NCBI GenBank assembly: GCA_905221605.1
Contig: CAJNDS010001347.1
Span: forward strand, 594,501 to 658,500
Length of the DNA stretch: 64,000 nucleotides
Origin: Symbiodinium natans
Taxonomy: Eukaryota; Sar; Dinophyceae; Suessiales; Symbiodiniaceae
Direction of reading: 5' to 3'
Shown here: one piece after another, positions 54,322 to 64,000 of the stretch
How the letters are laid out: every line of letters starts with the position of its first letter
Position numbering within the stretch: the stretch's first letter is position 1
Program-made: the position numbers and the translations under genes
Notes under the pieces: model-generated
The model's input: the letters and a program-made list of their open reading frames with translations, nothing else
What the model was told of the DNA's origin: nothing
The model's database searches: none

Positions 54322-57300
54322 CTCGTGCAGTTGCCTGGGGCTGTGACTGGGAAGTCTCCGCAAGCAGTCCGCGCCGTTTGCTAAGAGCACGCGGACCTGG
54401 AAAAATCACGGGCTTCTGGCCAGAGGAAGCATCCGAACTCGGCCTGCGCAGTCCTGGAACCTTCATGCCGTTGTCAAGCTCCTTCGGTGCGCTGGGTCCC
54501 GAACCACGGCCTCCCGACCGACCCTCGCCGCAACCATCAAAGCGGTGACGCCACCCTCCATGGCCTGGGAAGAGCGTGGACTGTCCAACAAACTCTGAAG
54601 ACACTCCTTTCAAGAATTTTCGTCAAGGGCCAGGCGGCATCCACGTCGGCACCGTACTCCAGCAGCGCCTCCACTGTGGGGACAGTCTAATCAATCGCGG
54701 CGGACGCTTCCAAATCCGGAACAGCCGTCAGAAAACAGTGTTTTAGCTGTCAGAAACAACTATCGTCAGACCATCACAGCAAAGGGGGTTGGCGGCGCCT
54801 CCCCCCATTTTCGATAGTCTTAGCACAGAAAAGTTTGGTACGTTTGGTTTCAGCTGTGAAGTCAACGTGCTCGGGTTGTGACAAGAAATGGCTTCACGAA
54901 GGTCTTGCTTGTGAAGCCTTGGGCTGGGCTGTCGGTTTTGGGCGGAGGCGGGGTGCAGTCCCTCCCCCTTGAGGCTTGTGACCTGAGTGCTCTATGTGAT
55001 TCAAACTCGTTGTTGAAGAAAAGGGCAATGTTTAACAGCGTGAAGTGCATTGCTTAAGCCTTTTGGCTGGGCTGCTGGTTTCAGGCAAAGGCGGATGTAC
55101 CTGGCCCCTTCAAAGATATGGCTTGGCCTTGGCTTTGTTATGGGGCGACGGGGCGGGGGGAATTTGCAGCCGTGACAGACCAGGCATTTTTTCGGGCCAA
55201 TGCAAATAAGCCGGCCTTAAAAGCTTTGGCTTCTTGCCCGCCACACCCACCTGACTCGGCACCTCTTCTTTGTTGAAAGTAATATGGTCAGAGCCGGCAC
55301 GGCTATGAAGACGGCGGTTGCGTGCGTACCTTCTGATTCCGCAACCCTTCTGACGCCTCTCACGGGTCCTGCAGTTTGCGGCAGCAGGGCAGTTAGCAGC
55401 TAGCAGCAGAGCTGGGTGTGGGGAAAACAATGGACATGTATATAAAGGTCCTCTGAAGCGAAAACAACTGTGTTTATCCCTTTGCAGAAGACATCGACAC
55501 CCGTGAAAGGACATCTCAAAACAGTCAACATGCAAACAACAAGGGTTGGTGGATGCTGACTTGAACCATCCTAAGGGCTCTTGCAGTGTCGACGCATGTA
55601 ATGTTGACCTCATGTTTTGAATCCGTTTGGAATCCCCCCCCCCCCCGCCAGAATTGCACAATTCAATTTCCCTTAGAAACCCCCGCAATAATGGCACAAA
55701 CCAATTGCCATTGAGAACCCCCCCGTGAAAATCCGCAATCCTTCCTGGCCGAGACGCCGGCAAAGCAACTACTGCCCGCCTCAGCCACAGCCGCTGCTGC
55801 GGAGGGATCTGTCGGATTCGAATCAACTCCTCGACGGCTGCAAAGCTCTAAGGACTACTGCTGCTGCGAGAGCGCACAAGAAAATTTACGCACTGCCTGT
55901 GCTCAAGCAAGCCTGTACAGAATGCTGATCCGCCACATGGCATCTGCAAGTTACACGAGGAGCCAACCACGAATCACCCCAAGCATCTCGACAGCCTTCC
56001 ACCAGACCAGCGCCACCAGCCAAGTGCAGGGCGGTGATGCCGTGCTCAGCGACAGCCTAGAGGCTCAGAATTGTCTCGCGATCTATCTCCTACCGCATTT
56101 CGTGGTGACATGGGCATTGGCGACGCGAAAGGAACATGGGATGGGCAGGTGTCTTCGAGTGCCGCCAATGTTGGCCGACCCCACCACCACCACCAACAAC
56201 ACCACAATGCTCGTATGACTGTTTGGGAAGTATTCAACCAAAAGGAGGGCGATCGCTGTCCTACATCTGAACACTCTCAAGCTGCACAAACCACAGGATT
56301 ACAAATTACAACACCACTCTCCACCACCAGCGCACACAGGATCAAGTATGTGCAACCTGCTAACCCTGAACCACTGCCATTGGCCCCAACCCCCCAGGCA
56401 AGACTCCCAACGAATCTGACTGTCCCAAGGTCGATGCAGCCACTGGTGCCTTCTGCTGTAAGAGCAAGCGCACGATACCAACAGATCCCGCCTGGAAATT
56501 CAGATGGTGACGAAGAAATGCCAAACGTGGTGCTTCAGGGTACATGCACATTCTTTAGCATATGAACCAGTGACAACAATGCGGCAGACTTGACATTTGC
56601 TTTTCCTCCACAACTCGTCTTCTTAGCAACCACGTATTCGCACAGCCGTTCATACTGCCATTCAATGAGCACTAGCACGATTCCTATTCTTAACATCAAC
56701 ATCTCTGCAAAGCATTTTGGTAACCCTGGTAATCTAGTAGTTGCTCCGACATTCACCTTAGCCCCAGCCCAGCCTCTGCTGCGACATGCAGTGGCGAGAG
56801 GAGGACCTCCAAGAGCAGTCCGTCCAACGCACAATTTTATCAGCACATCCCACATGTAGCCAGGCCTGCGTATTTGCCGGGGCTGCCGGTGGCCTTAGCG
56901 CGAGCAAAGTCCAGTACTGCACCAAAACAGTGCTACTGCTGCTTGACAAACCCAGGCAAGCGGAATACCCCCAGAAGGGTGGGCAACGCATACCGGCACT
57001 CCCATGTAAGCTCGACGCAAGAACTGACGCTCCCGGCACTAGAATCACTAGAAGCCGGACTGCACAACAAATGAAGTCCCGTCCCACCAAGCCCGGCTGA
57101 GTCCCGAGGCAGCTCCGCAGCGAGTAACGCCTGCACGTTCGCTTCGTCACGGCTCTGGACCGCGAGGTGCAGAGGCGCCCAGCCCTGCCGGCCGGTTTGT
57201 TTCATGCCTTGTTCTTTGTCTCTTCTTGGAGTGATGCATGCCACGTACACGTGATTGCCATGATTGCGTGGTGAACTCCCTCTTGGGTCATCTGATGCAA

Positions 57301-60300
57301 AATGATCGAGAATGAAACACGGCCTCCTCCGTCAACACGTTGGCATCGGCACGTGCACGTAAGAGTTGCTGAATCATCTCGGCAATTTGAAAGAAGCTTG
57401 GTGATGGCGGAGAGGCTCACCGTTCTTAAAATCGCAAGACAGGGTGGCTTGCAAAGAAACCACTGGACAGAAGGATACTCACGGACAACTCACAGACTCA
57501 CGGCTTCTCTCGACCAAAACCCAATGCAAAGAGATGATGCCAATCATGCCAATAATGCCAATACAAATGCTGAGGCTCCTGAGGCATGCACCACACAGTT
57601 GCCAGGAACATGACAGGCCAGGTGCAAGACAGTCCATCCACCCGGCCTGGGTTGCGCGCACTCGGAGACAACCCGACAGCCACGTGGATCCGTGCATGGC
57701 TACAAGCCAGGAGAGGCACTTCGTTGCTCGGTCCTTTGTTCTGACACGGCTCGGGCAAGAGACAGCCTCATCGTCATCAACTACACGGAAGCAAAGCCGG
57801 GCCAACGTGCATTGCGGCTCGGCAGCACCTAGCTGGATTCTGGGAACGCGATCGTCCCCCCACGTCATGGGGATGTTTCGTCTCGATCTTGCGCCACTTC
57901 GCTGGGGAGGGGCGGTCGGCCATCGTAGGCAGATTCGGGGATTGCCACCAAGAGCCGGAGGATGACTGCATTCACCAAGAGGCCGAAGGCAAACGTGATC
58001 TGTGGGCAAGGATGACCCCAGAAGATATCTCGCAGTGAGGCCAAGAACACTGCGGAGAATATTGGCGGGCCCGTTAATGCGCCTACCTGCGTCGCCATCG
58101 AGAAAATCCCCATTACTGCACCCAAAGGCAGACCAGAGCTTACTGCCACGTTGGCGTTCAAAGTAGACACGTACACTCCGATCAAGGCGCCCAAAGCCCC
58201 CACAAGCGTAGCTGGATACATGGCTACGACCGTGCTAGCGACCATGTACAGCACATGGGACACCATGCCCAGGAGACAACACATGACCATCTGAAACTTC
58301 ACGCTGAGGACGCCCCGAAACATGCGTAGCAGAACTGTGTTCGCGAAGAGCGCCGCAAAGACGCCGCACAGGCGCAGGCCTGCACGCTGCGGTGCCGTCA
58401 CACCCAACTGATTCTTTGTGTACTGCGTTGTGAACTCAGACTCCCCCAAAGACATGAAGGAGCCCAGCACTGAAATTGTCAAGGCCGTCTTTGTCGTGGG
58501 GTCTTCCACAAGGTGGCACAGGCTCTGGTACCAAGAGGCCTCATGTGCCGAGGATTGTGGGGAGTCATCTGACAAGGCTCGCGGGCCAGTTGGCCCAGCC
58601 TCCGGCTTGGACTCTGGCAGGAAAAGTGCCGCCACAAGCAGAGCAGACATCTTGCAAGTGGCACTCATGTTCAGAGCAGTGGCTGTCAGATTCTCTTCGT
58701 TTGCGCTTGCTGCAGTGAACTCCACCAACAGCGGAGCGACAAAGCCGTAGAGGACTTGCACTGCCGCGAGGAGACCGTAGGCCGAGGCGCGATTGCGCTC
58801 GGTCGTCATGTCCAAGACCCACATGCCCAGGACCACCTGTGCTGGGACGAAGGCAGGAACCAAAGAAGTCACGTAGAACCAGTAGAACTTCCAGCGGAAG
58901 TAGTAGGTTCCCCAACTCGCCAGGGTCGAAAACTCGCTGGCGAAGAGGCAAAGAAGGAGCATCGGACGGCGGCCAAATCGGTCACAAAGAACCCCAGCGA
59001 TGGGACTGAAGATTGCTGTTAAGACCCCACCGAGGATCCCCACGGTGACCCCCATCGCCGTGGTGGCAGTGATGGCCTCATCACAAGCCTCGGACTGGGT
59101 GGTGCAGACATCGCTGCCTGCGTAGCTCATCACCGCCATGTCTGGCAGGACCAATCCAGACAATGCGGTGCCTGCCCCTTCCAAGAAGACGGGCACGAAC
59201 AAAGCCATCCACGCGGCATTGTCCCAAGGCCGTTTCACCACTTTGGACGAGGCTGCACCATAAGATCTGGGCTCAGGGCTGGCCTCTCGCAGGTGGCGCT
59301 CTTCATCTTCTTCAGCCATTCAACTAAGACAGCTTATCAAGGAAGCTTGCCAGCCCCTGTGGCCGGCACAAGCAAACATGGAGATAGTTCGATCCCAGGT
59401 AATCAACTTTGAGCCGCAGCCATTTCATGGCATGATGCATCAGGTGCATTATCTCACCTACTACACACTTGTACACACTGTCACATCTGGCACAATGGCG
59501 TGCCGACCCGTGCCGGTCCAGAGCTCGGGGCAGCGTTGGCGACAAAGCTGCACCAAACTGAAGGAGGACCTCGGCCACCTCCACTTGGCGTGCCTCCACA
59601 GCCACCTGGCGCATTCGGTTTGAGCTCCCAATCTCGGATACGGACGTTTACAGCCGGAAAGGCCAAAAATTTCGGGCTTTTGGGGGAAACTCTGGCCCAG
59701 TTCAGCCTCCAAGCCCCCACTCAAAAATGTTGAAGCCTGTGCCTAGGGCACTCTATCTATATATGTTTGTTTCATAAACTCTTTCATTCTTTCATTCTTT
59801 CATTCTTTCATTCTTTCATTCTTTCATTCTTTCATTCTTTCATTCTTTCATTCTTTCATTCTTTCATTCTTTCATTCTTTCATTCTTTCATTCTTTCATT
59901 CTTTCATTCTTTCATTCTTTCATTCTTGCATTCGTTCATTCCTTCATTCCTTCATTCCTTCATTCGTTCATTCTTTCATTCTTTCATTCTTTCATTCTTT
60001 CATTCTTTCATTCTTTCTTTCATTCATTCTTTCTTTCATTCATTCTTTCTTTCTTTCTTTCTTTCATTCTTTCATTCTTTCATTCTTTCATTCTTTCATT
60101 CTTTCATTCTTTCATTCTTTCATTCTTTCATTCTTTCATTCTTTCATTCTTTCATTCTTTCATTCTTTCATTCTTCCATTCTTTCATTCTTTCATTCTTT
60201 CATTCTTTCATTCTTTCATTCTTTCATTCAGTCATTCATTTTCATGTTCATTTCATTTCCTGTTATTTTAATTTCATTCATTCGTTCATTCATTCCATCC

Positions 60301-62405
60301 ATTCATTCATTCATTCATGCAGTCAGTCATTCAGTCATTGAGTCATTCGGTCAGTCAGTCATTCATTTCATTTCATTTCATGTCATGTCATTCAGTTCAT
60401 TTCATTTCATTTCCATTTCATTTCATTTCATTTTAATTTCATTCATTCGTTCAGTCATTCATTTTCATTTATTTTCATTCATTCATTCATTCGTTCGTTC
60501 ATTCATTCATTCAATCATTCATTCATTCAGTCATTCATTCATTTCATCCATTTCATTCAATTCATTCATTCATTCATTCATTCAGTCATTCATTCATTTC
60601 ATCCATTTCATTCAATTCATTCATTCATTCAGTCAGTCATTCATTCATTCATTCATTCAGTCATTCAGTCATTCAGTCATTCAGTCATTCAGTCATTCAG
60701 TCATTCAGTCATTCAGTCATTCAGTCATTCAGTCATGTATATATATATATATGTACATATATATAGATATATATGCATGTATGCAATGCTGTGATAGGAT
60801 AGGATATGGGATAGGATCTGATAGGATAGGAGATAAAATTATATATACACACACACATAAAACATGTTCTCCTGAAGGCGCCACCATGAGCGGTGTGCGG
60901 CCGCGGCGGCTCGGCAGATTCACGGAGGCGCCGCAGTCCAACAGCTGCCTCCCAGGCTTGCAGGATGCTTGGAGAAGGCCTTTTGAGAGGGACCCGGCGC
61001 AAACGGACGAAACGTACGAAAACGGGGTTGAAAGCAAACTTTGCGCAAAAAGAAATGCAGAAGGCCCAGCCTCACAGCTGCCACATGCCCGGCCTGCCAG
61101 TGCTCATGCGCGCACCACATGATCGCGGCAGTTTGACTTGAGCACAAGTGCTGCCCTCAAGCATCTGGTTGGCCTTCGCTGCAAGGAGCAGGGGTGTCCA
61201 CCCGGTGGCAGTCGGGGCATCCACAGCTTTCAAGGCACCTGCTGGACACTTAAAACAGACTGACATGACGCAACGTGCTCTTGGTATGCTATCCCTGCCG
61301 TGAAGGGACTGTAGCAATTGCCTATAGTCACGGCCCGTGGGCGCCGTCCGAACAGCATCGCCCAAAACAATTGGCTTCAAACCGGTTGGGCGTGGTGCCT
61401 TGTGGGTTGGAGAGCTCGAGTAGCAGCTGGCAACCTCAGCATGTTGCAAAATGCTGCAAATGGAGCTTCATGGGGTAGAGAAAAATCACCGCGCAGCTTT
61501 GACAGTTGATGTAGCTGGCGAGCAAACTCGCCCCCCCCACCTGCCCCGCCCCCGCATCCAAAAACAAATCTAAAACCCTGAGCCCGCAGCAGTCACCATG
61601 CCCACCGCGTGCCGCCAGTGCGAGAGGTGTGAAACCTCCACCTCTGCTGATAGTCAGCTGCGACACAGGCAGTGCTACCGCACGCGGCGCATTCCATGAT
61701 GCACGTCAGCTGCAAATGCCGCAAGAACTTGAACATTTTGTGCATTCCACCCACTCGCACAGCAGCTGCTCCTCCACGAACATTGTAACAGCACGCAGAC
61801 TTGTACTATTGAAGCCCCCCAAGGCTCCCGCGCAACTCTGTAGTCGGATTGGCACGCGCATCCACCAGCAGCTGGATGCACTCGTAAAAGCCCTGCCGAG
61901 ATTGCGGCTCTTAGCTGTCGCAAAACGCAAGCTGCCGTTCTCTAAACTGCCAGAAACACAAAACTTGTTACAATTTTGCACACATGAGCAGGCGCTGAGC
62001 AGGCGCTGCAACCCTTCCGAATCTCAGAAAAAGTCTCCCGAATAACCAGCATCTGACAGGCAAGGCCTGTTGGGCGGCCAGGTGCACAGAACGGCAACCA
62101 CCGTCATCGTTTGCCACTGCCAGCTCCTCTTACAGCAAGAAAAAACACTCACCACTTCACAGCCACCACACAACCAAATTCAAAACACTTCGGACTAGCG
62201 CAGTGAGCACAGTGAGCTCAGCCTAAGACAGGTTCACATAAAACGCACGCAACACGCCCGTGCACGGATCACGCTGAGCTCTCCGGGTCTGCGCGGGCGT
62301 CCAACAGGAGCCGCAGCACCTCCAAGTGTTGGAGCTGCACCTTTGACAGCAAAGGCGATTCAGCTCCGAGCAGTTCTATCTGGCACTGCATCCCAAGACA
62401 ACTAA
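54322..62405 (-). CDS. ankyrin-repeat protein, one repeat piece per small exon
   Basis: At least fifteen short minus-strand segments carry ankyrin signatures, most after a good AG acceptor. Examples: 62405-62269 (HLEVLRLLLDARADPESS), 61888-61815 (CIQLLVDARANPTTELRG), 61641-61541 (GGFTPLALAARGGHGD), about 61238-61150 (GWTPLLLAAKANQ), 60948-60885 (QLLDCGASVNLP, RGRTPLMVA), about 59590-59500 (VEVAEVLLQFGAAL), about 57700-57615 (GGWTVLHLACHV), 57377-57305 (MIQQLLRARADANVLTEE), 57184-57100 (GWAPLHLAVQSRDEANVQALL), 56491-56420 (VGIVRLLLQQKAPVAA), 56044-55995 (HGITALHLAGGAG), 54673-54630 (VEALLEYGADVDAA), 54560-54510 (GGVTALMVAA) and 54396-54322 (VRVLLANGADCL). Ankyrin repeats mediate protein binding; no other domain was found. 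A possible first exon is MAGLYDFEQVFEQ at 62916. Whether this is one gene, several, or partly decayed is open. The MFS gene at 57865-59319 interrupts the series. Confidence 0.6.
57865..59319 (-). CDS. MFS transporter, single exon
   Basis: This is a 484-residue multi-pass membrane protein of the major facilitator superfamily. After an acidic cytosolic start (MAEEDEERHL) the first helix begins near residue 36. The loop 2-3 signature GVLCDRFGRRPMLLL lies near 109-123. LPESKPEAG marks the central loop, and IPES recurs after the last helix. The RFGRRP motif and PES loops resemble the TetA/HIAT1-like drug-antiporter branch, but the substrate is unknown. The start is supported by GTCTTAG ending four bases upstream, a plausible leader acceptor. 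The gene has no introns, yet ankyrin-type exons lie on both sides on the same strand (nearest about 59.5 and 57.7 kb), so it may sit within an intron of that gene. Low-complexity DESP-rich C-terminus. Confidence 0.93.
   Translation of the reverse strand: MAEEDEERHLREASPEPRSYGAASSKVVKRPWDNAAWMALFVPVFLEGAGTALSGLVLPDMAVMSYAGSDVCTTQSEACDEAITATTAMGVTVGILGGVLTAIFSPIAGVLCDRFGRRPMLLLCLFASEFSTLASWGTYYFRWKFYWFYVTSLVPAFVPAQVVLGMWVLDMTTERNRASAYGLLAAVQVLYGFVAPLLVEFTAASANEENLTATALNMSATCKMSALLVAALFLPESKPEAGPTGPRALSDDSPQSSAHEASWYQSLCHLVEDPTTKTALTISVLGSFMSLGESEFTTQYTKNQLGVTAPQRAGLRLCGVFAALFANTVLLRMFRGVLSVKFQMVMCCLLGMVSHVLYMVASTVVAMYPATLVGALGALIGVYVSTLNANVAVSSGLPLGAVMGIFSMATQVGALTGPPIFSAVFLASLRDIFWGHPCPQITFAFGLLVNAVILRLLVAIPESAYDGRPPLPSEVAQDRDETSP
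59320..59345 (-). promoter_or_regulatory. candidate spliced-leader acceptor of the MFS gene
   Basis: AAGCTGTCTTAG is followed by TTGA and the ATG, leaving a four-base leader-to-start distance, in line with the short untranslated leaders proposed for the other genes here. Confidence 0.4.
59778..60735. repeat. (TTTCATTC)n, (CATT)n and (ATTCAGTC)n arrays
   Basis: Nearly 1 kb of CATT-based repeats. The left part is a clean 8-bp unit CATTCTTT, the middle varies between CATT, CATTT and CATTCGTT, and the right end is a clean 8-bp unit ATTCAGTC (60656-60735), followed by (TA)n. A 451-codon frame through it (59767-61122) is a repeat artefact. It lies between ankyrin exons. Confidence 0.95.
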
Positions 62406-62416
62406 GACACGTGGAG

Positions 62417-64000
62417 GACGTTAGCCTTGAAGATCGAGCCTCCATGTTTAAACCTTTCTGGCATCCGTTTGGCTCTTGAACTCTGGTTTCCTGAACTTCG
62501 CGGCTTTCGAGCCTTGACGAAACGCAGCTATCTGCTGCCTTCGCTTGTGAACTTCTGCTTTAGACTCAGACCGCAGATGTGTGCTGTCAGATGTAGTCAA
62601 CGCTTCTTTGCCCAGCAATGCGCTATGTGAAGGCGTGACTTTGGGACCTGATGCTCTGGGGCGGAACCCGCATTTGTCACGCCCACTTCGGGCACGCAGC
62701 TAGTCAACTCCTCCATGCAGTGATTTCTCAGGATCATCGCTCACCAAGTCGCCATGTGCATCAATCTTATCTTGTCTACGTGCCTGAACTCTCCAAGCAT
62801 CTCCTTTTCTGCTTCGGTCTTGGCGAGGACACTGCCGATCTTCTAAGCCCGATGCACCCAACAAACTGCAGCGCCTTCTGTTCGAACACCTGCTCGAAGT
62901 CGTAGAGTCCCGCCATTGCCGTAGCATCTCTTATGCAGGTAGTCGCACGTAGTCGGTGACAAATGCTCCTTGGCGCCGTTCAATCACTGAGCTCTTCCAA
63001 GAGCAACATCATCATATCATCCTGCTTCCAGTGCTTCCGCCAGGTGATTCTTCAGCCCGCTGTGTCATGGCTAGTGGAGACTGGTGGGACAGGATGTTGG
63101 TGCGAGCCTCCCTTGTTCTTGCCGTGGCCCGACTTCCAGTCAGGATCGTCCTCATGCTCCAGAGGGGCAACTAGAGGGGCTCGACGTCGTAGCGGATGCC
63201 GCCCCTCCTCCACAAACAGGTATCTCTCGGCTAGTACTCGTAGGGAAGTGCTCGCGGTGCATCTTGTCTTAGCCGGTGCTCCTTGGCATGGAGATGGTAC
63301 GCCACTCTTTTGGCCAGGTCCTTGGCCCATGTGAATAAGTTCCAAGCAGTTCGTGAAGCCGGCTGATACACTCGCGCCGCCCGTGACCATTGATGAGTTG
63401 CAAGTCGATGCCGAAAACACTATACCGGGCAAGTACCGGCAAGCCACATGGGAGTCGGCCTCTTCCGTGAGTTCGGGGCCAAGGCATGATCCGAAGCCTT
63501 GGTCAAGGGCAGCCTTTGGATATTGGAGGAGTCCACACCGCAGAAGGTGAGCAGCACGTTTCGAGTCAGGATGAGAACTGGGCACCGGATTTCTGGGAGT
63601 CGAGGCAAAGCGGCAACCCGATCACCGAAGTTACTGGCCTGGTTTGTGGCTGTTATGGCAATGGTGTTGCGCCAGCATTGCGACGGCACCACTTACTACA
63701 TTTACTACTTTTTTGCACACATGGGCTGCTGCCGCTGGAGCTGGACGGAGGCTGGCCGCAGAGCGGCGCAGCAAGTGATCACGGAATTGAAGGCCAGGGC
63801 AGTGGATGCGAGATCATACGAGCAAACCTCAGCTCTTTAGAGAAGAGACGCTCCAGGCCCGAAAATGTTCGACCTCGGCCCACATCCCTGAGATTCATGC
63901 ACGGACACGAAATACCTAAGTGTCAGCAACAGCCAAACAAAACCAAATTGATGACATCAAGTCATGTTTTGCCTCACCCACGAAGAAAATAAGCCTCTTT
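62417..64000. other. unassigned sequence at the window edge
   Basis: Possible first ankyrin exon at 62916 (minus). Longer open frames at 63052-63585 (minus, 177 codons) and 63486-63992 (plus) overlap each other and show no motif; a retroelement remnant is possible. The window ends here, so a gene running off the edge cannot be excluded. Confidence 0.35.

Noticed and set aside
55110-55826. 238-codon minus frame
   Set aside because: It crosses a poly-G run and shows no conserved motif; only its first part resembles an ankyrin helix, so it is not called as a gene.
59767-61122. 451-codon frame rich in FHSFILSF
   Set aside because: It is a translation of CATT-type microsatellites with no stop in that frame.
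63052-63585. 177-codon minus frame at the window edge
   Set aside because: No motif, and another frame overlaps it on the opposite strand; left as unassigned.

Overview
The window looks like nuclear DNA of a dinoflagellate, most likely a Symbiodiniaceae-like alga. Three things point there. First, it carries an alveolate-specific fusion of a P4-ATPase with a two-domain guanylyl cyclase. Second, the intron-rich genes splice mostly at GC or GA donors with AG acceptors, and an AG|G context is frequent at the junctions. Third, every well-supported gene reads on the minus strand and starts just downstream of an AG that could accept a trans-spliced leader. Gene density is low and simple repeats are abundant.

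Layout. 0.47-8.71 kb holds the P4-ATPase/guanylyl cyclase (two exons). A weak plus-strand ORF pair lies head to head with it (8.77-9.25 kb). 9.3-17.1 kb shows no recognisable gene. 17.1-17.9 kb carries a decayed copia-type Gag. 21.6-24.2 kb hides a histidine-phosphatase (phosphoglycerate-mutase-like) gene in very small exons. 25.6-26.2 kb may encode a single-pass membrane protein with a proline-rich tail. 29-37.3 kb is dominated by repeats, including two adjacent composite elements (32.63-34.66 and 34.74-37.27 kb) of shared architecture: inverted [TA]n/poly-C ends, a hairpin array, then a degenerate 21-bp satellite. 37.9-38.6 kb may encode a type II membrane protein. 39.86-46.75 kb is a secreted pepsin-family aspartyl protease, of which 18 exons can be joined in frame from just before the first catalytic Asp to the stop. 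47-52 kb has only unassigned coding-like fragments. 52.4-62.4 kb carries a long series of ankyrin-repeat exons on the minus strand. Inside it sit two single-exon genes: mitochondrial succinate dehydrogenase iron-sulfur subunit (53.29-54.16 kb) and an MFS transporter (57.87-59.32 kb).

The genes do not form one pathway. The window reads as a unidirectional minus-strand cluster in which intron-rich genes alternate with nearly intronless ones, separated by microsatellites and fold-back repeats. Most long open frames in the repeat regions are artefacts of repeat units whose arrays contain no stop codons.
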